Assembly: GCF_023715885.1 (NCBI RefSeq)
Contig: NZ_JAMBOY010000001.1
Span: 124,001-188,000 of the forward strand
From: Microbacterium hydrocarbonoxydans
GTDB taxonomy: Bacteria > Actinomycetota > Actinomycetes > Actinomycetales > Microbacteriaceae
Length of the DNA: 64,000 bases
Reading direction: 5' to 3'
Below are positions 38,592 to 46,186 of the stretch, piece after piece. Each line of letters opens with the position of its first letter. Position 1 is the first letter of the stretch. Made by a program: the position numbers and the translations under genes. Below the pieces are notes generated by a model that had not been told where the DNA came from, ran no database searches, and saw only the letters and a program-made list of their open reading frames with translations.

Positions 38592-38674
38592 ACGGATGCC
38601 GAGGGGCATTCTCACGCGCTTTTCCACGGCCGCTCGCGACCGCCGCGGCATCCCTCCGCAAGTAGTCTGGAGAG

Positions 38675-39217
38675 GTGGCCCGCACCCCTCTCCTGTCGAC
38701 GCGCGTGCTGCTCGTCTGCGCCGCGATCGGCGTCGCGACCGGCATGCTGGGCGGCATCGCCGGCCTCATCACGCCGGGCGTTCTGATCCTCACGCCGTAC
38801 CTCTACGGCCTCGTGCTCGGCTCGCACGTGCTGCCGGGGATCATCGCGCAGGAGGTGCTGCGCCGACCGCTCGTCGCGCTCGTCACGCACGTGATCGCCG
38901 CGCTCATCTCGAGCGCCTTCAACCCCGCGTGGGCGCTGCGCTTCATCGGCACGGCGCTGCTGTTCGGCGCGATCCAGGAGGGCATCGCCGCGCTGACGCG
39001 CTACCGGACCTGGGGCGCGTGGCGGTTCTTCCTGTCGGCGGGTGTGATCGGCATCCTCGTCGCCGTGGTCGTGTTCTTCGCCGCGCACCTCGGAGCCCTG
39101 CCGCTGTGGGCGCAGATCGCGTACCTCGTGGTGTCGGTGCTCGGCCCGGTGGCCTGGACCGCGGTCGGGCTCGCGATCGGCACGGCGCTCAGTCGCGCGG
39201 GCGTCGCGCGGCGCTGA
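38675..39217 (+). CDS. ECF transporter S component (YkoE-like)
   Basis: A 180-residue membrane protein with about five helices. AAIGVATGMLGGIAGLITPGV, PGIIAQEVLRRPLVALVTHV and ALLFGAIQEGIAALTRYRTW match the YkoE group of substrate-binding ECF components. Together with the ATPase and T protein downstream it would form a complete vitamin- or metal-type ECF importer. YkoE proteins are often tied to thiamin precursors, but I see no TPP riboswitch here. The GTG start has GGAGAG close upstream. Its substrate is open. Confidence 0.78.
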   Translation: MARTPLLSTRVLLVCAAIGVATGMLGGIAGLITPGVLILTPYLYGLVLGSHVLPGIIAQEVLRRPLVALVTHVIAALISSAFNPAWALRFIGTALLFGAIQEGIAALTRYRTWGAWRFFLSAGVIGILVAVVVFFAAHLGALPLWAQIAYLVVSVLGPVAWTAVGLAIGTALSRAGVARR

Positions 39218-39356
39218 CCTCGCGCGGCTGCCCCGTCTCTGCGCCGAGACCCACCACCCGCGTCCAGACCCATCACCCGCGACGGCGGTGGCGGTGGGTT
39301 TCGACGCGCCCGGTGGGTTTCGGCGTCAGGGGGCCGGACCGAGCGGGCATCGCGAG

Positions 39357-39375
39357 TCAGGTAAGGCTGGGCTAA
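39357..39375 (+). promoter_or_regulatory. candidate DtxR/IdeR iron box
   Basis: TCAGGTAAGGCTGGGCTAA matches the actinobacterial iron-repressor consensus TTAGGTTAGGCTAACCTAA at 14 of 19 positions by my hand alignment. It lies 37 bp before the fused ECF ATPase gene, in a 194-bp gap that also holds diverged copies of GACCCAC and GGTGGGTTTCG. The last gene of the unit downstream encodes a siderophore-interacting protein, which supports iron control. Confidence 0.45.
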
Positions 39376-39411
39376 GTTGGAGAGGTACCGACCCGCGATC
39401 CGAGGGATGCC

Positions 39412-41196
39412 GTGCGCTCTTCCGCACCTCTGCTCCGCGTGCGCGACCTCTCGATCACGCACGCCGATGCGGCGCGCCCCTCCCCCGCCGACGTGACCTT
39501 CGACATCCGTCCCGGCGAGGTCGTGCTGCTGCTCGGCCCATCGGGATCGGGCAAGTCCACGCTCACCCTCGCCCTCAACGGCCTGATACCCCATGCGGTG
39601 CCGGCGACCATGACCGGCCAGGTCGTCGCGGGCGGCCTCGACACGACCGAGGCGCTGACAGCGACACTGAGCACCCGCGTCGCGATGGTGTTCCAGGATC
39701 CCGATGCGCAGATCGTGACCGGCACCGTGTACGACGAGGTCGCCTTCGGACCGGAGAACCTGCGACTGCCGCTCGACGAGGTGCGTGCGCGGACGGAGGG
39801 GGCGCTGCGACGCGTCGGCCTGTGGGAACGGCGTGCCGAGAACCCCGATCGACTGTCGGGTGGCGGGCGCCAGCGCCTCGCGATCGGCTGCGCCCTCGCG
39901 ATGGGGTCGCCGCTCATCGTGCTCGACGAACCCACCGCGAACCTCGACCCGCAGGGCATCGACGACGTGTACGCCGCACTCGCCGATGTCATCGCCGCGG
40001 GTGACCGGGCGATCCTGCTCGTCGAGCACAACCTCGACGCTGCCATGTCGTTCGTCACCCGCACCATCGTGCTCGACCGCTCGGGACGCATCGCATTCGA
40101 CGGAGCGCCCGCCGACGTCATCCGCGAGCATGTCGACGAGCTGGTCACGATGGGCGTCTGGCTTCCGGCGGCCACGATCGCTGCGCTCCGGATGCGGGAT
40201 GCCGGCGCCACGCTGGATCCGCTGCCCCTGACACCGGACGAACTCGCCGCGGCCCTCGCCGCGGGCGGGTCCTCTCCTGGGCCGCCCCGCGAGGAGCGCA
40301 GCGACGCCTCCTCCCGGTCGTTGAGCGAGGAGCGCAGCGACGAGACGAAACGCGGCGAGACTCGCGGAATACCTCACCGCGTTTCGTCTCGCTCCGCTCG
40401 CTCAACGACCGAGGAGAGGGCGACGACCGCGGCGGCGCAGCCGATCGTCCGCGCACACGGGCTGACCGTCCGGCGCGGGAGGACCGAGATCCTGCACGGA
40501 ATCGACCTCGACATCGCACCCGGCACCTTCACGGCGATCGTCGGCACCAACGGCGCGGGCAAGACGACCCTCCTGCAGGCGCTCGCGGGTGTCGTTCCTC
40601 CCCCGAAGCGTCAGGTGGTCGTCGACGGCGTCGACCCCGCTGCGGCATCGCCGCGCGACCTCGCGAGCCGGATCGGCTTCGTCTTCCAGAACCCCGAGCA
40701 CCAGTTCATCGCCCACACCGTGTTCGACGAGCTCGCGCACGGCCTGCGGCTGCGGCACCTGTCGGATGCCGAGATCACCGAGCGCGTGCAATCGATGCTC
40801 GCGCGATTCGGCCTCGAGGCGAAGGCCGACGTGCACCCCTTCCTGCTCTCCGGCGGCGAGAAGCGCCGTCTCTCGGTCGGAACGGCGTTGATCACCCGAC
40901 CCGGAGTGCTGGCTCTCGACGAGCCGACGTTCGGGCAGGACCGCGCGAGGGCCGCCGAGCTGCTGACGCTCCTCCACGATCTCCGCGCTGAGGGCACCAC
41001 GATCCTCATCGTGACCCACGACCTGCAGCTCGTGGCCGAGCACTCGACGCACACGATCGTTCTGCGCGACGGACGCATGCACGCGGCCGGCACCACCGCC
41101 GACCTGTTCCGCAGCGAGCGGACGTTCACGGAGGCCGGGCTGCGGCTCCCTCCCCTGCAGCGCGTGCTCGCGGCATCCGGATGGGCGATCGCATGA
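39412..41196 (+). CDS. fused two-domain ECF transporter ATPase (EcfA-EcfA')
   Basis: A 594-residue protein with two ABC ATPase domains. The first has Walker A GPSGSGKST, Q-loop VFQDPDAQ, signature LSGGGRQRLAIG and Walker B LIVLDEPTANLD. The second has GTNGAGKTT, VFQNPEHQF, LSGGEKRRLSVG and VLALDEPTFGQD. They energise the ECF importer with the T and S components. The linker at about residues 285-345 is expanded by a palindromic repeat translated as SRSLSEERSDETKRGETRG. The GTG start follows GAGGG. The stop overlaps the ecfT start (ATGA). Confidence 0.92.
   Translation: MRSSAPLLRVRDLSITHADAARPSPADVTFDIRPGEVVLLLGPSGSGKSTLTLALNGLIPHAVPATMTGQVVAGGLDTTEALTATLSTRVAMVFQDPDAQIVTGTVYDEVAFGPENLRLPLDEVRARTEGALRRVGLWERRAENPDRLSGGGRQRLAIGCALAMGSPLIVLDEPTANLDPQGIDDVYAALADVIAAGDRAILLVEHNLDAAMSFVTRTIVLDRSGRIAFDGAPADVIREHVDELVTMGVWLPAATIAALRMRDAGATLDPLPLTPDELAAALAAGGSSPGPPREERSDASSRSLSEERSDETKRGETRGIPHRVSSRSARSTTEERATTAAAQPIVRAHGLTVRRGRTEILHGIDLDIAPGTFTAIVGTNGAGKTTLLQALAGVVPPPKRQVVVDGVDPAAASPRDLASRIGFVFQNPEHQFIAHTVFDELAHGLRLRHLSDAEITERVQSMLARFGLEAKADVHPFLLSGGEKRRLSVGTALITRPGVLALDEPTFGQDRARAAELLTLLHDLRAEGTTILIVTHDLQLVAEHSTHTIVLRDGRMHAAGTTADLFRSERTFTEAGLRLPPLQRVLAASGWAIA
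40315..40411. repeat. 97-bp palindromic repeat element (copy 2), inserted in frame in the ECF ATPase gene
   Basis: The left arm CGGTCGTTGAGCGAGGAGCG...CGAGACGAAACGCGG and the right arm CCGCGTTTCGTCTCG...CGCTCGCTCAACGACCG are inverted repeats of each other and match copy 1 at 12688-12783. A further partial copy of the inner part (GAGGAGCGCAGCGACG) lies just upstream. The reading frame stays open through the element, so it adds about 32 residues to the linker between the two ATPase domains. Confidence 0.85.
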
Positions 41197-42008
41197 CCCT
41201 GATCGTCGACCCGTATGCAGCCCTGGCGCCGACCTCACGTCGCCAGTTCCTGTACGCGCTCAATCCGCTCGCGAAGATCGTGGGCGTCGTGCCGGCGATG
41301 GTGCTGCTGATCTTCGTGCGCGATCTCGCGACACCCGCCGCCTTTCTCGTGCTCGCGCTGGCGATGATCGCGGTCGGCGCGCGCCTCACGGCCCGCACGG
41401 CGGCGCTGCTCTTCGGAGCGCTGCCGCTCGGCATCCTCGCGATCGGCGTCGGCTTCTCGCTGTGGGTGGATGCCTCTCTCGTCGCCGACACCCCCGCCGT
41501 GGTGCAGATCGGGGGATGGACCCTTCACCAGGGCGCTCTCGCGATCGGCTTCGCGACCGGACTGCGGCTGGGCGCGATCATCGCCCTCGCGCTGATCGGC
41601 GGGCTCACGACGACCGGCCCCGACCTCGTGCGCGCGAGCGTGCAGCAGCTGCGGGTCCCGTATCGCGTCGGATACACAGCGCTCGCGGCGTTCCGGTTCG
41701 TGCCCCGCTTCGGATACGAGCTGTCGGTCATCCGCGCCGCCCATCGGGTGCGCGGCCACCACGGCGGACGCGGACCGTTCGCGCGGATCGCTCGCGGGTG
41801 GGGCTACATCGTGCCACTGCTCGCCGGAGCGATCCGCCATGCCGAGCGCGTCGCCCTCGCGATGGATTCCCGCGCCTTCGGCGCCCACCCGACCCGCACC
41901 GAACGACACCCGGTGCCCTTCCGCGCACGCGACGCCGTGTTCGTGGTCCTGTGCCTCCTCGTCTCCGCCGCGGTGCTCGCGGCGTTCTTCCCCTGGCAGC
42001 TGCCCTGA
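41193..42008 (+). CDS. ecfT: ECF transporter transmembrane component (EcfT)
   Basis: A 271-residue membrane protein with about five helices. It starts near FLYALNPLAKIVGVVPAMVLL, the usual LNP.AKL...L motif of EcfT. The coupling helices carry RIARGWGYIVPLLAGAIRHAERVALAMDSRAFG, which includes the A-R-G-type motif (AMDSRAFG) that contacts the ATPases. The ATG overlaps the ATPase stop (ATGA); a start 12 nt further upstream is possible. Confidence 0.9.
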   Translation: MTLIVDPYAALAPTSRRQFLYALNPLAKIVGVVPAMVLLIFVRDLATPAAFLVLALAMIAVGARLTARTAALLFGALPLGILAIGVGFSLWVDASLVADTPAVVQIGGWTLHQGALAIGFATGLRLGAIIALALIGGLTTTGPDLVRASVQQLRVPYRVGYTALAAFRFVPRFGYELSVIRAAHRVRGHHGGRGPFARIARGWGYIVPLLAGAIRHAERVALAMDSRAFGAHPTRTERHPVPFRARDAVFVVLCLLVSAAVLAAFFPWQLP

Positions 42009-42019
42009 AAGGCGTCCCC

Positions 42020-42895
42020 ATGGCATACAGCAAACTCGTGAAGCCCGAGTCGTCCGAGCTCCTGCACCTCACCGTGCTGCGCACGGAGCGTCTCGCCCCA
42101 CATTGGATCAGGGTGACGCTCGGCGGCGGCGAGATCGCGAAGTTCCGCCCGATGGGCTTCGACCAGTGGTTCCGTCTGTTCCTGCCGATCGGAGGGGATG
42201 CCGGTCTCGACCGCGTCCCCGCCAAGGCGAACAAGATGTTCGGGTACCTGAAGTTCCTGCGGATCCCCGACGGCGAGCGACCCGTGATGCGCAACTACAC
42301 GGTGAGTGCGTACCGGCCCGCGACCGCTGAGGGCGGCGCCGAGATCGACGTGGACTTCGTCCTGCACGGCTCCGCGGCCGACGGGACGGCCGGACCGGCG
42401 TCGCGCTGGGCGGAGACCTGCACGCCGGGCGAGAACGTGCTGATCATCGACGAGGGACTGACCTTCAACCCGCAGCGCGGGACGGACCGGGTCGTGCTCA
42501 TCGGCGACGAGACGGCGCTGCCGGCCATCGCGTCGATCTGCGCATCGCTCCCCGAGGGCGCGACGGGCACGGCGATCATCGAGGTCCCCTCCGACGAGGA
42601 TGCCCTCGACTTCCCGCATCCTGCAGGCGTCGACATCGTCTGGCTCACGCGTCCGCACGAGTTCCCGCCGGGATCGCGCGCGCTGTCCCAGCTGCACGAC
42701 TTGGCACTGCCGGAGGCTCCGTTCCACGTGTACGCCGCCGGAGAGCAGTCCCTCGCCTCGGGTGCGCGCAAGCACCTCGTCGGCGAGCGCGGCGTCGACA
42801 AGAACGCCGTGAGCTTCTGCGGCTACTGGAAGGTCGGCGCCGCGTCGCCGGCATCCAAGGCCGCTCGGGATGCCGCGGCCGAGCCGCTCGCGTAG
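42020..42895 (+). CDS. siderophore-interacting protein (FAD/NAD(P)H ferric-siderophore reductase)
   Basis: A 291-residue flavoreductase. The FAD-binding motif RNYTVSAYRP is followed by DVDFVLHG and the pyrophosphate segment ASRWAETCTPGENVLIID. The NAD(P)H domain shows VVLIGDETALPAI and HVYAAGEQSLASGARKHL. Such proteins reduce Fe(III)-siderophores in the cytoplasm to release iron. The gene starts 11 nt after ecfT with GAAAGG as ribosome site. It is thus in one unit with an ECF importer, which points to import of an iron complex. A weak GC hairpin (42898-42919) follows the stop. Confidence 0.9.
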   Translation: MAYSKLVKPESSELLHLTVLRTERLAPHWIRVTLGGGEIAKFRPMGFDQWFRLFLPIGGDAGLDRVPAKANKMFGYLKFLRIPDGERPVMRNYTVSAYRPATAEGGAEIDVDFVLHGSAADGTAGPASRWAETCTPGENVLIIDEGLTFNPQRGTDRVVLIGDETALPAIASICASLPEGATGTAIIEVPSDEDALDFPHPAGVDIVWLTRPHEFPPGSRALSQLHDLALPEAPFHVYAAGEQSLASGARKHLVGERGVDKNAVSFCGYWKVGAASPASKAARDAAAEPLA

Positions 42896-42933
42896 ACGCC
42901 GGCGCCCCGACGCGCCGGCGAGTGCAGACCCCG

Positions 42934-43305
42934 TCACAGAGCCAGATGCAGGCGCAAGGCCTCGTCGATCTCCGCGACGAGTTCGACAGGAACCCACCCC
43001 ACGGGTCTGACGATCCGGTCGACAGCGATCGTTCGTATCTGCTCCGCTTGCGCCTTCGAATCGCGGTCAAGACCGGTGGCCTCTGCGGGGAGCAGCACCT
43101 GAAACGGGCGCACCCGCGCTACGTTCGACGTCAGCGGCACTATCGTCACCGTCGCCCGGGCCGACCGCGCAGCCGCACCATTGGCGGTGTTGTTACTCAC
43201 GAGGACCGCAGGTCGCGTCTTGCTCGCCTCCGACCCCACCGCGGGATCGAGGGAAACGAGCAGAATCTGCCCTCGGCGCAGAAGCGGCAGCGCATCTGCG
43301 CTCAT
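42934..43305 (-). CDS. MazF/PemK-like endoribonuclease toxin
   Basis: A 123-residue protein with the MazF fold: LLRRGQILLVSLDPAVGSEASKTRPAVLVSN, then VTIVPLTSNVARVRPFQVLLP and QAEQIRTIAVDRI. The Arg in KTRPAVLVSN and the Ser/Thr of PLTS are the usual catalytic residues of this RNase family. Its ATG overlaps the antitoxin stop (ATGA), a classic two-gene toxin-antitoxin operon. It cleaves mRNA when freed from the antitoxin. Confidence 0.9.
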   Translation of the reverse strand: MSADALPLLRRGQILLVSLDPAVGSEASKTRPAVLVSNNTANGAAARSARATVTIVPLTSNVARVRPFQVLLPAEATGLDRDSKAQAEQIRTIAVDRIVRPVGWVPVELVAEIDEALRLHLAL

Positions 43306-43523
43306 GCGCTGGCGAGTCCGTCCTCGTCGGCCGCATCCCAGGCGTCGTCGTAGTCCTCGGCATATGCCTCGGCGTAAGCGTCAGCCAGTCGGCTCTCCCG
43401 GAGCAATCGCACGGCATCCTGCACCGCCGCTGAGCGCGAGGAGTACCGTCCACTCAGCGCCTCCAGATCGAGGAACGCCACGTCCGCTGTGCTGAGACTG
43501 AGGCTGATCTTGGTATTACCCAT
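43302..43523 (-). CDS. ribbon-helix-helix antitoxin of the MazF-like toxin
   Basis: A 73-residue protein. KISLSLSTADVAFLDLEALSG and SRSAAVQDAVRLLRES form the RHH DNA-binding module. An acidic tail (YAEAYAEDYDDAWDAADEDG) is the likely toxin-neutralising part. The first gene of the pair is the antitoxin, as usual, and it probably represses its own promoter in 43524-43600. Confidence 0.88.
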   Translation of the reverse strand: MGNTKISLSLSTADVAFLDLEALSGRYSSRSAAVQDAVRLLRESRLADAYAEAYAEDYDDAWDAADEDGLASA

Positions 43524-43606
43524 GCCGTCGATGCTACTCCGGTAGCAATACTCTTGCTACCGATCGCCGCACCGGGCCGACCGGTATGCAGCAGGTGCAC
43601 GCGAAA

Positions 43607-43626
43607 GCCCCGGGCGAACCCGGGGC
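43607..43626 (-). terminator. rho-independent terminator after the acyl-CoA dehydrogenase gene
   Basis: On the minus strand GCCCCGGG, a TTCG tetraloop and CCCGGGGC form a perfect 8-bp stem, followed by TTT. It begins 16 nt after the acyl-CoA dehydrogenase stop. Confidence 0.75.
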
Positions 43627-43641
43627 CCTTCGGCGTACGGC

Positions 43642-44805
43642 TCAGCGCTTGCCGGCGATCTGCCGCCCGACGATCTCGCGCATGATCTCGTTCGTGCCGC
43701 CGTAGATGCGGTGCACGCGGGCGTCGAGGAACGCGCGGGCGATCGGGTACTCGGTGATGTAGCCGTAGCCGCCGTGCAGCTGCACCCCGGCGTCGAGCAC
43801 CTCCCACTCTCGCTCCGTCGCCCAGAACTTGACCTTCGCGGCCTCTTCCGCCGAGAGCTTGCCCTTCGAGTAGGCGAGCAGCGCGCGGTCGATGTAGGCC
43901 CAGAGGGCATCGACGGTGGTCGCCATGTCGGCGATCTGGAAGCGGCTGTTCTGGAAGTCGATGATCCGCTCGCCGAACGCCTCGCGGTCCTTCGTGTAGG
44001 CGACGGTCCAGTCCAGAGCTGCCTGCGCGGCCGCCGCACCGGCGACGCCGATCGACAGGCGCTCGAGCGGCAGGTTCATCATCAGCTGGATGAATCCCTT
44101 GCCCTCTTCGCCGCCGATGAGGTTCTCGTCGGGTACGAACACGTCGCTGAATGACAGCTCCGCGGTGTCGTGACCCTGGAAGCCCATCTTGTGCAGCTTC
44201 TTGCCGTGGTCGAAGCCCTCCATGCCGTTCTCGATGAGCACCAGGCTGAACGCGTCGGGGCGGTTGCCCTCGCCGGTCTTCACGAAGGTCACGACGAGGT
44301 CAGCGGTCGCGCCCGAGGAGATGAACGTCTTCGCACCGTTGACGATGTAGCCGCCGTCGGTCTTCTTCGCGGTCGTCTTGATGCCGCGGAGGTCCGAGCC
44401 CGCACCCGGCTCGGTCATCGCGAGAGCGCCGATCACCTCACCCGTGGCCATGCGCGGCAGCCACTTCTCCTTCTGCTCCTGCGTACCCATGTGCACGAGG
44501 TACGGGACGGCCAGGTCATCCTGAATGCCGAAGGCTCCCGCGAGCGAGCCCGCTCCGGCGGCGATGACCTCCTCGTTGACGATCGCGCGGAAGCGGTAGT
44601 CCTGCAGCATGCCCGCTCCGCCGAACTCCTCGGGCACCGATAGTCCGATGATGCCGGCCTCTCCGGCGGCGAGCATGGTCGCGCGGTCGACCTCGCCGTC
44701 GGCGTCCCACTTCTCGATCGCCTCGTGCGTGACGTGGCGCTTGACGAAATCCTTGACGAGGTCGCGGAATGCCTCGTGATCCTCTTCGTAGATGTCGCGT
44801 TCCAT
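43642..44805 (-). CDS. acyl-CoA dehydrogenase
   Basis: A 387-residue FAD enzyme of beta-oxidation or branched-chain amino-acid breakdown. Signatures are GLSVPEEFGGAGMLQDYRF, ALAMTEPGAGSDLRGIKTTA (the first family signature), and QLHGGYGYITEYPIARAFLD with YGGTNEIMREIVGRQI at the end. The ATG at 44805 has GGGAGGA at good spacing; an upstream in-frame start lacks one. The gene stands alone, so the acyl-chain preference is open. The 150 bp upstream contain no gene. Confidence 0.93.
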   Translation of the reverse strand: MERDIYEEDHEAFRDLVKDFVKRHVTHEAIEKWDADGEVDRATMLAAGEAGIIGLSVPEEFGGAGMLQDYRFRAIVNEEVIAAGAGSLAGAFGIQDDLAVPYLVHMGTQEQKEKWLPRMATGEVIGALAMTEPGAGSDLRGIKTTAKKTDGGYIVNGAKTFISSGATADLVVTFVKTGEGNRPDAFSLVLIENGMEGFDHGKKLHKMGFQGHDTAELSFSDVFVPDENLIGGEEGKGFIQLMMNLPLERLSIGVAGAAAAQAALDWTVAYTKDREAFGERIIDFQNSRFQIADMATTVDALWAYIDRALLAYSKGKLSAEEAAKVKFWATEREWEVLDAGVQLHGGYGYITEYPIARAFLDARVHRIYGGTNEIMREIVGRQIAGKR

Positions 44806-44955
44806 GCCGTCCTCCCGAACGTCTCGTGCGTCGTTGCTCCGGCGATCATATGCCGGTAGGACGGGGAGAACACAGTGCGTTGTGAGAATGCATCCCACTT
44901 CCGGTGAGACTGGGTACCGCGATTGTCGGATGCCGCCAGGCGGCCCCGCGTGGGG

Positions 44956-45891
44956 TCAATGCGGGTACTCGGGCGCCGCCGGGAGGCCGAAGAACTCCTC
45001 GAGCGTGTGATAGCCGCCGTGATGATAGGCCGCCGCGAGCTCGCGCCCCAGATAGCGCAGATGCCATGGCTCGGGCTTGTAGCCGGTGATGCCGGAGCCC
45101 ACCTGCTCGTAGCGCACGATGAAGCCGTACTCCCAGGCGTTCTCGGCCACCCACGCGCCCTGCGGTGTGCCGCCGAACGCGTCGATCTCACCGCACCCGG
45201 GGCTGCACGCGACGACGTCGAGCGCGAGTCCGGTCTGGTGCTCGCTGTGCCCCGCGCGAGCCGACGCGGCATCCGCCCCCGCCTGGCCGCTGTTGCGCAC
45301 GTGCGAGGCATGCGTCGACACCTGCAGGTCGTACGAGCGGTACCCGTTGTTCGCGCCGATCTGCCCCGCGCCCTCCGCGACCGCCGCGGCGGCCATCTCA
45401 CCCACCGCGGCGGACACATCCGTGCGGGCCTGACCCGACGGTGTCGTCATCTCGAGGGGCATGTCGGCGAGCGACGTCGGCGCGAAGGTGACCGGATTCA
45501 GCGGTCGCGTCTTGTTCACGACGACCCACACGTGCGCCGGGTCGTCGAGAGCGATGCACGGCGCATTGCCCGCCACGACCGCGTTGCGGAAGCTCGCTCC
45601 TCCGCCGAAGCCGGCGATGATCGCGGCGTCGTCGGCGACGGCGATGGCCTCGAGCACCGACGGCTCCGAGCACGGATCGGCCGCCGTGGTCGCGCCGACC
45701 TGCACCGCCGGTACCTCGGCGACGACCACCGGCTCGGGCATCGGCGTCTGCGGCTCCGCGGAGTCCTCGACGGGCGCGCCGGCGATCGACAGGAGGATGC
45801 CGACGGCGGTCACCGCGAGGCCGATGGGCAGTGCTGGTCCGCGAATCGGGGAGCGCGGCGCCGCATGCCGAGGCTGCGGCGTGGAGGTCAT
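44956..45891 (-). CDS. VanY-type D-alanyl-D-alanine carboxypeptidase, membrane-anchored
   Basis: A 311-residue protein with an N-terminal membrane anchor (ALPIGLAVTAVGILLSIAGA), a spacer with two Cys-containing segments, and an M15B peptidase domain. The Zn ligands are visible in SEHQTGLALDVVA (His and Asp) and EPWHLRYLG (His, with the catalytic Glu just before). It should trim the terminal D-Ala of peptidoglycan stem peptides outside the cell. The ATG is directly preceded by GGAGGG with no spacing, so a somewhat longer start upstream cannot be excluded. Confidence 0.88.
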   Translation of the reverse strand: MTSTPQPRHAAPRSPIRGPALPIGLAVTAVGILLSIAGAPVEDSAEPQTPMPEPVVVAEVPAVQVGATTAADPCSEPSVLEAIAVADDAAIIAGFGGGASFRNAVVAGNAPCIALDDPAHVWVVVNKTRPLNPVTFAPTSLADMPLEMTTPSGQARTDVSAAVGEMAAAAVAEGAGQIGANNGYRSYDLQVSTHASHVRNSGQAGADAASARAGHSEHQTGLALDVVACSPGCGEIDAFGGTPQGAWVAENAWEYGFIVRYEQVGSGITGYKPEPWHLRYLGRELAAAYHHGGYHTLEEFFGLPAAPEYPH

Positions 45892-45981
45892 CCCTCCATT
45901 GTGCCGCGCATGGCTGGACGCCGCATGCCGTGACTCGATCGGTCTCGACCCTGCGCCGCCGTGATTCCGTAGGCTGAGGGC

Positions 45982-46125
45982 ATGCACGCGCGCGCGGTCG
46001 ATCCCCGGCTCTGCCCGACCTGCGGCGAATCGCTCGCGTTCGAGATCCTCGACGACGAGCGCTTCCTCGTGGTGTGGTCGTGCGTGGAGTGCGGGGTGAT
46101 CCGGGCGACCGAACCACCCGGATGA
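45982..46125 (+). CDS. 47-residue zinc-ribbon protein
   Basis: A short gene: MHARAVDPRLCPTCGESLAF, then WSCVECGVIRATEPPG and stop, with GAGGG just upstream of the ATG. CPTCG and CVECG are two zinc knuckles about 24 residues apart, the spacing of a small zinc ribbon. It lies divergently from the carboxypeptidase gene and upstream of the radical-SAM gene. The function is unknown. Confidence 0.65.
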   Translation: MHARAVDPRLCPTCGESLAFEILDDERFLVVWSCVECGVIRATEPPG

Positions 46126-46162
46126 TGTTCGTCTCTTTCTTCGAATCTCACTTGCCATTCAT

Positions 46163-46178
46163 TCGTCTTCATGTTCGA
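46163..46178 (+). promoter_or_regulatory. candidate LexA (SOS) box
   Basis: TCGTCTTCATGTTCGA agrees with the actinobacterial LexA consensus TCGAACACATGTTCGA at 12 of 16 positions. The right half TGTTCGA is perfect and the left half is degraded. It ends 8 nt before the ATG of the radical-SAM gene, whose mycobacterial homologue (Rv2578c, splB) belongs to the LexA regulon. Confidence 0.4.
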
Positions 46179-46186
46179 ATGAGACT

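Noticed and set aside
36515..38665. Long plus-strand frame across cstA
   Set aside because: Asp/Glu/Arg/His-rich antisense frame without any recognisable motif; cstA on the minus strand is certain.
38480..38675. Possible TPP riboswitch before the YkoE-like S component
   Set aside because: I found no CTGAGA-type THI-box core; only the 21-bp direct repeat stands out here.
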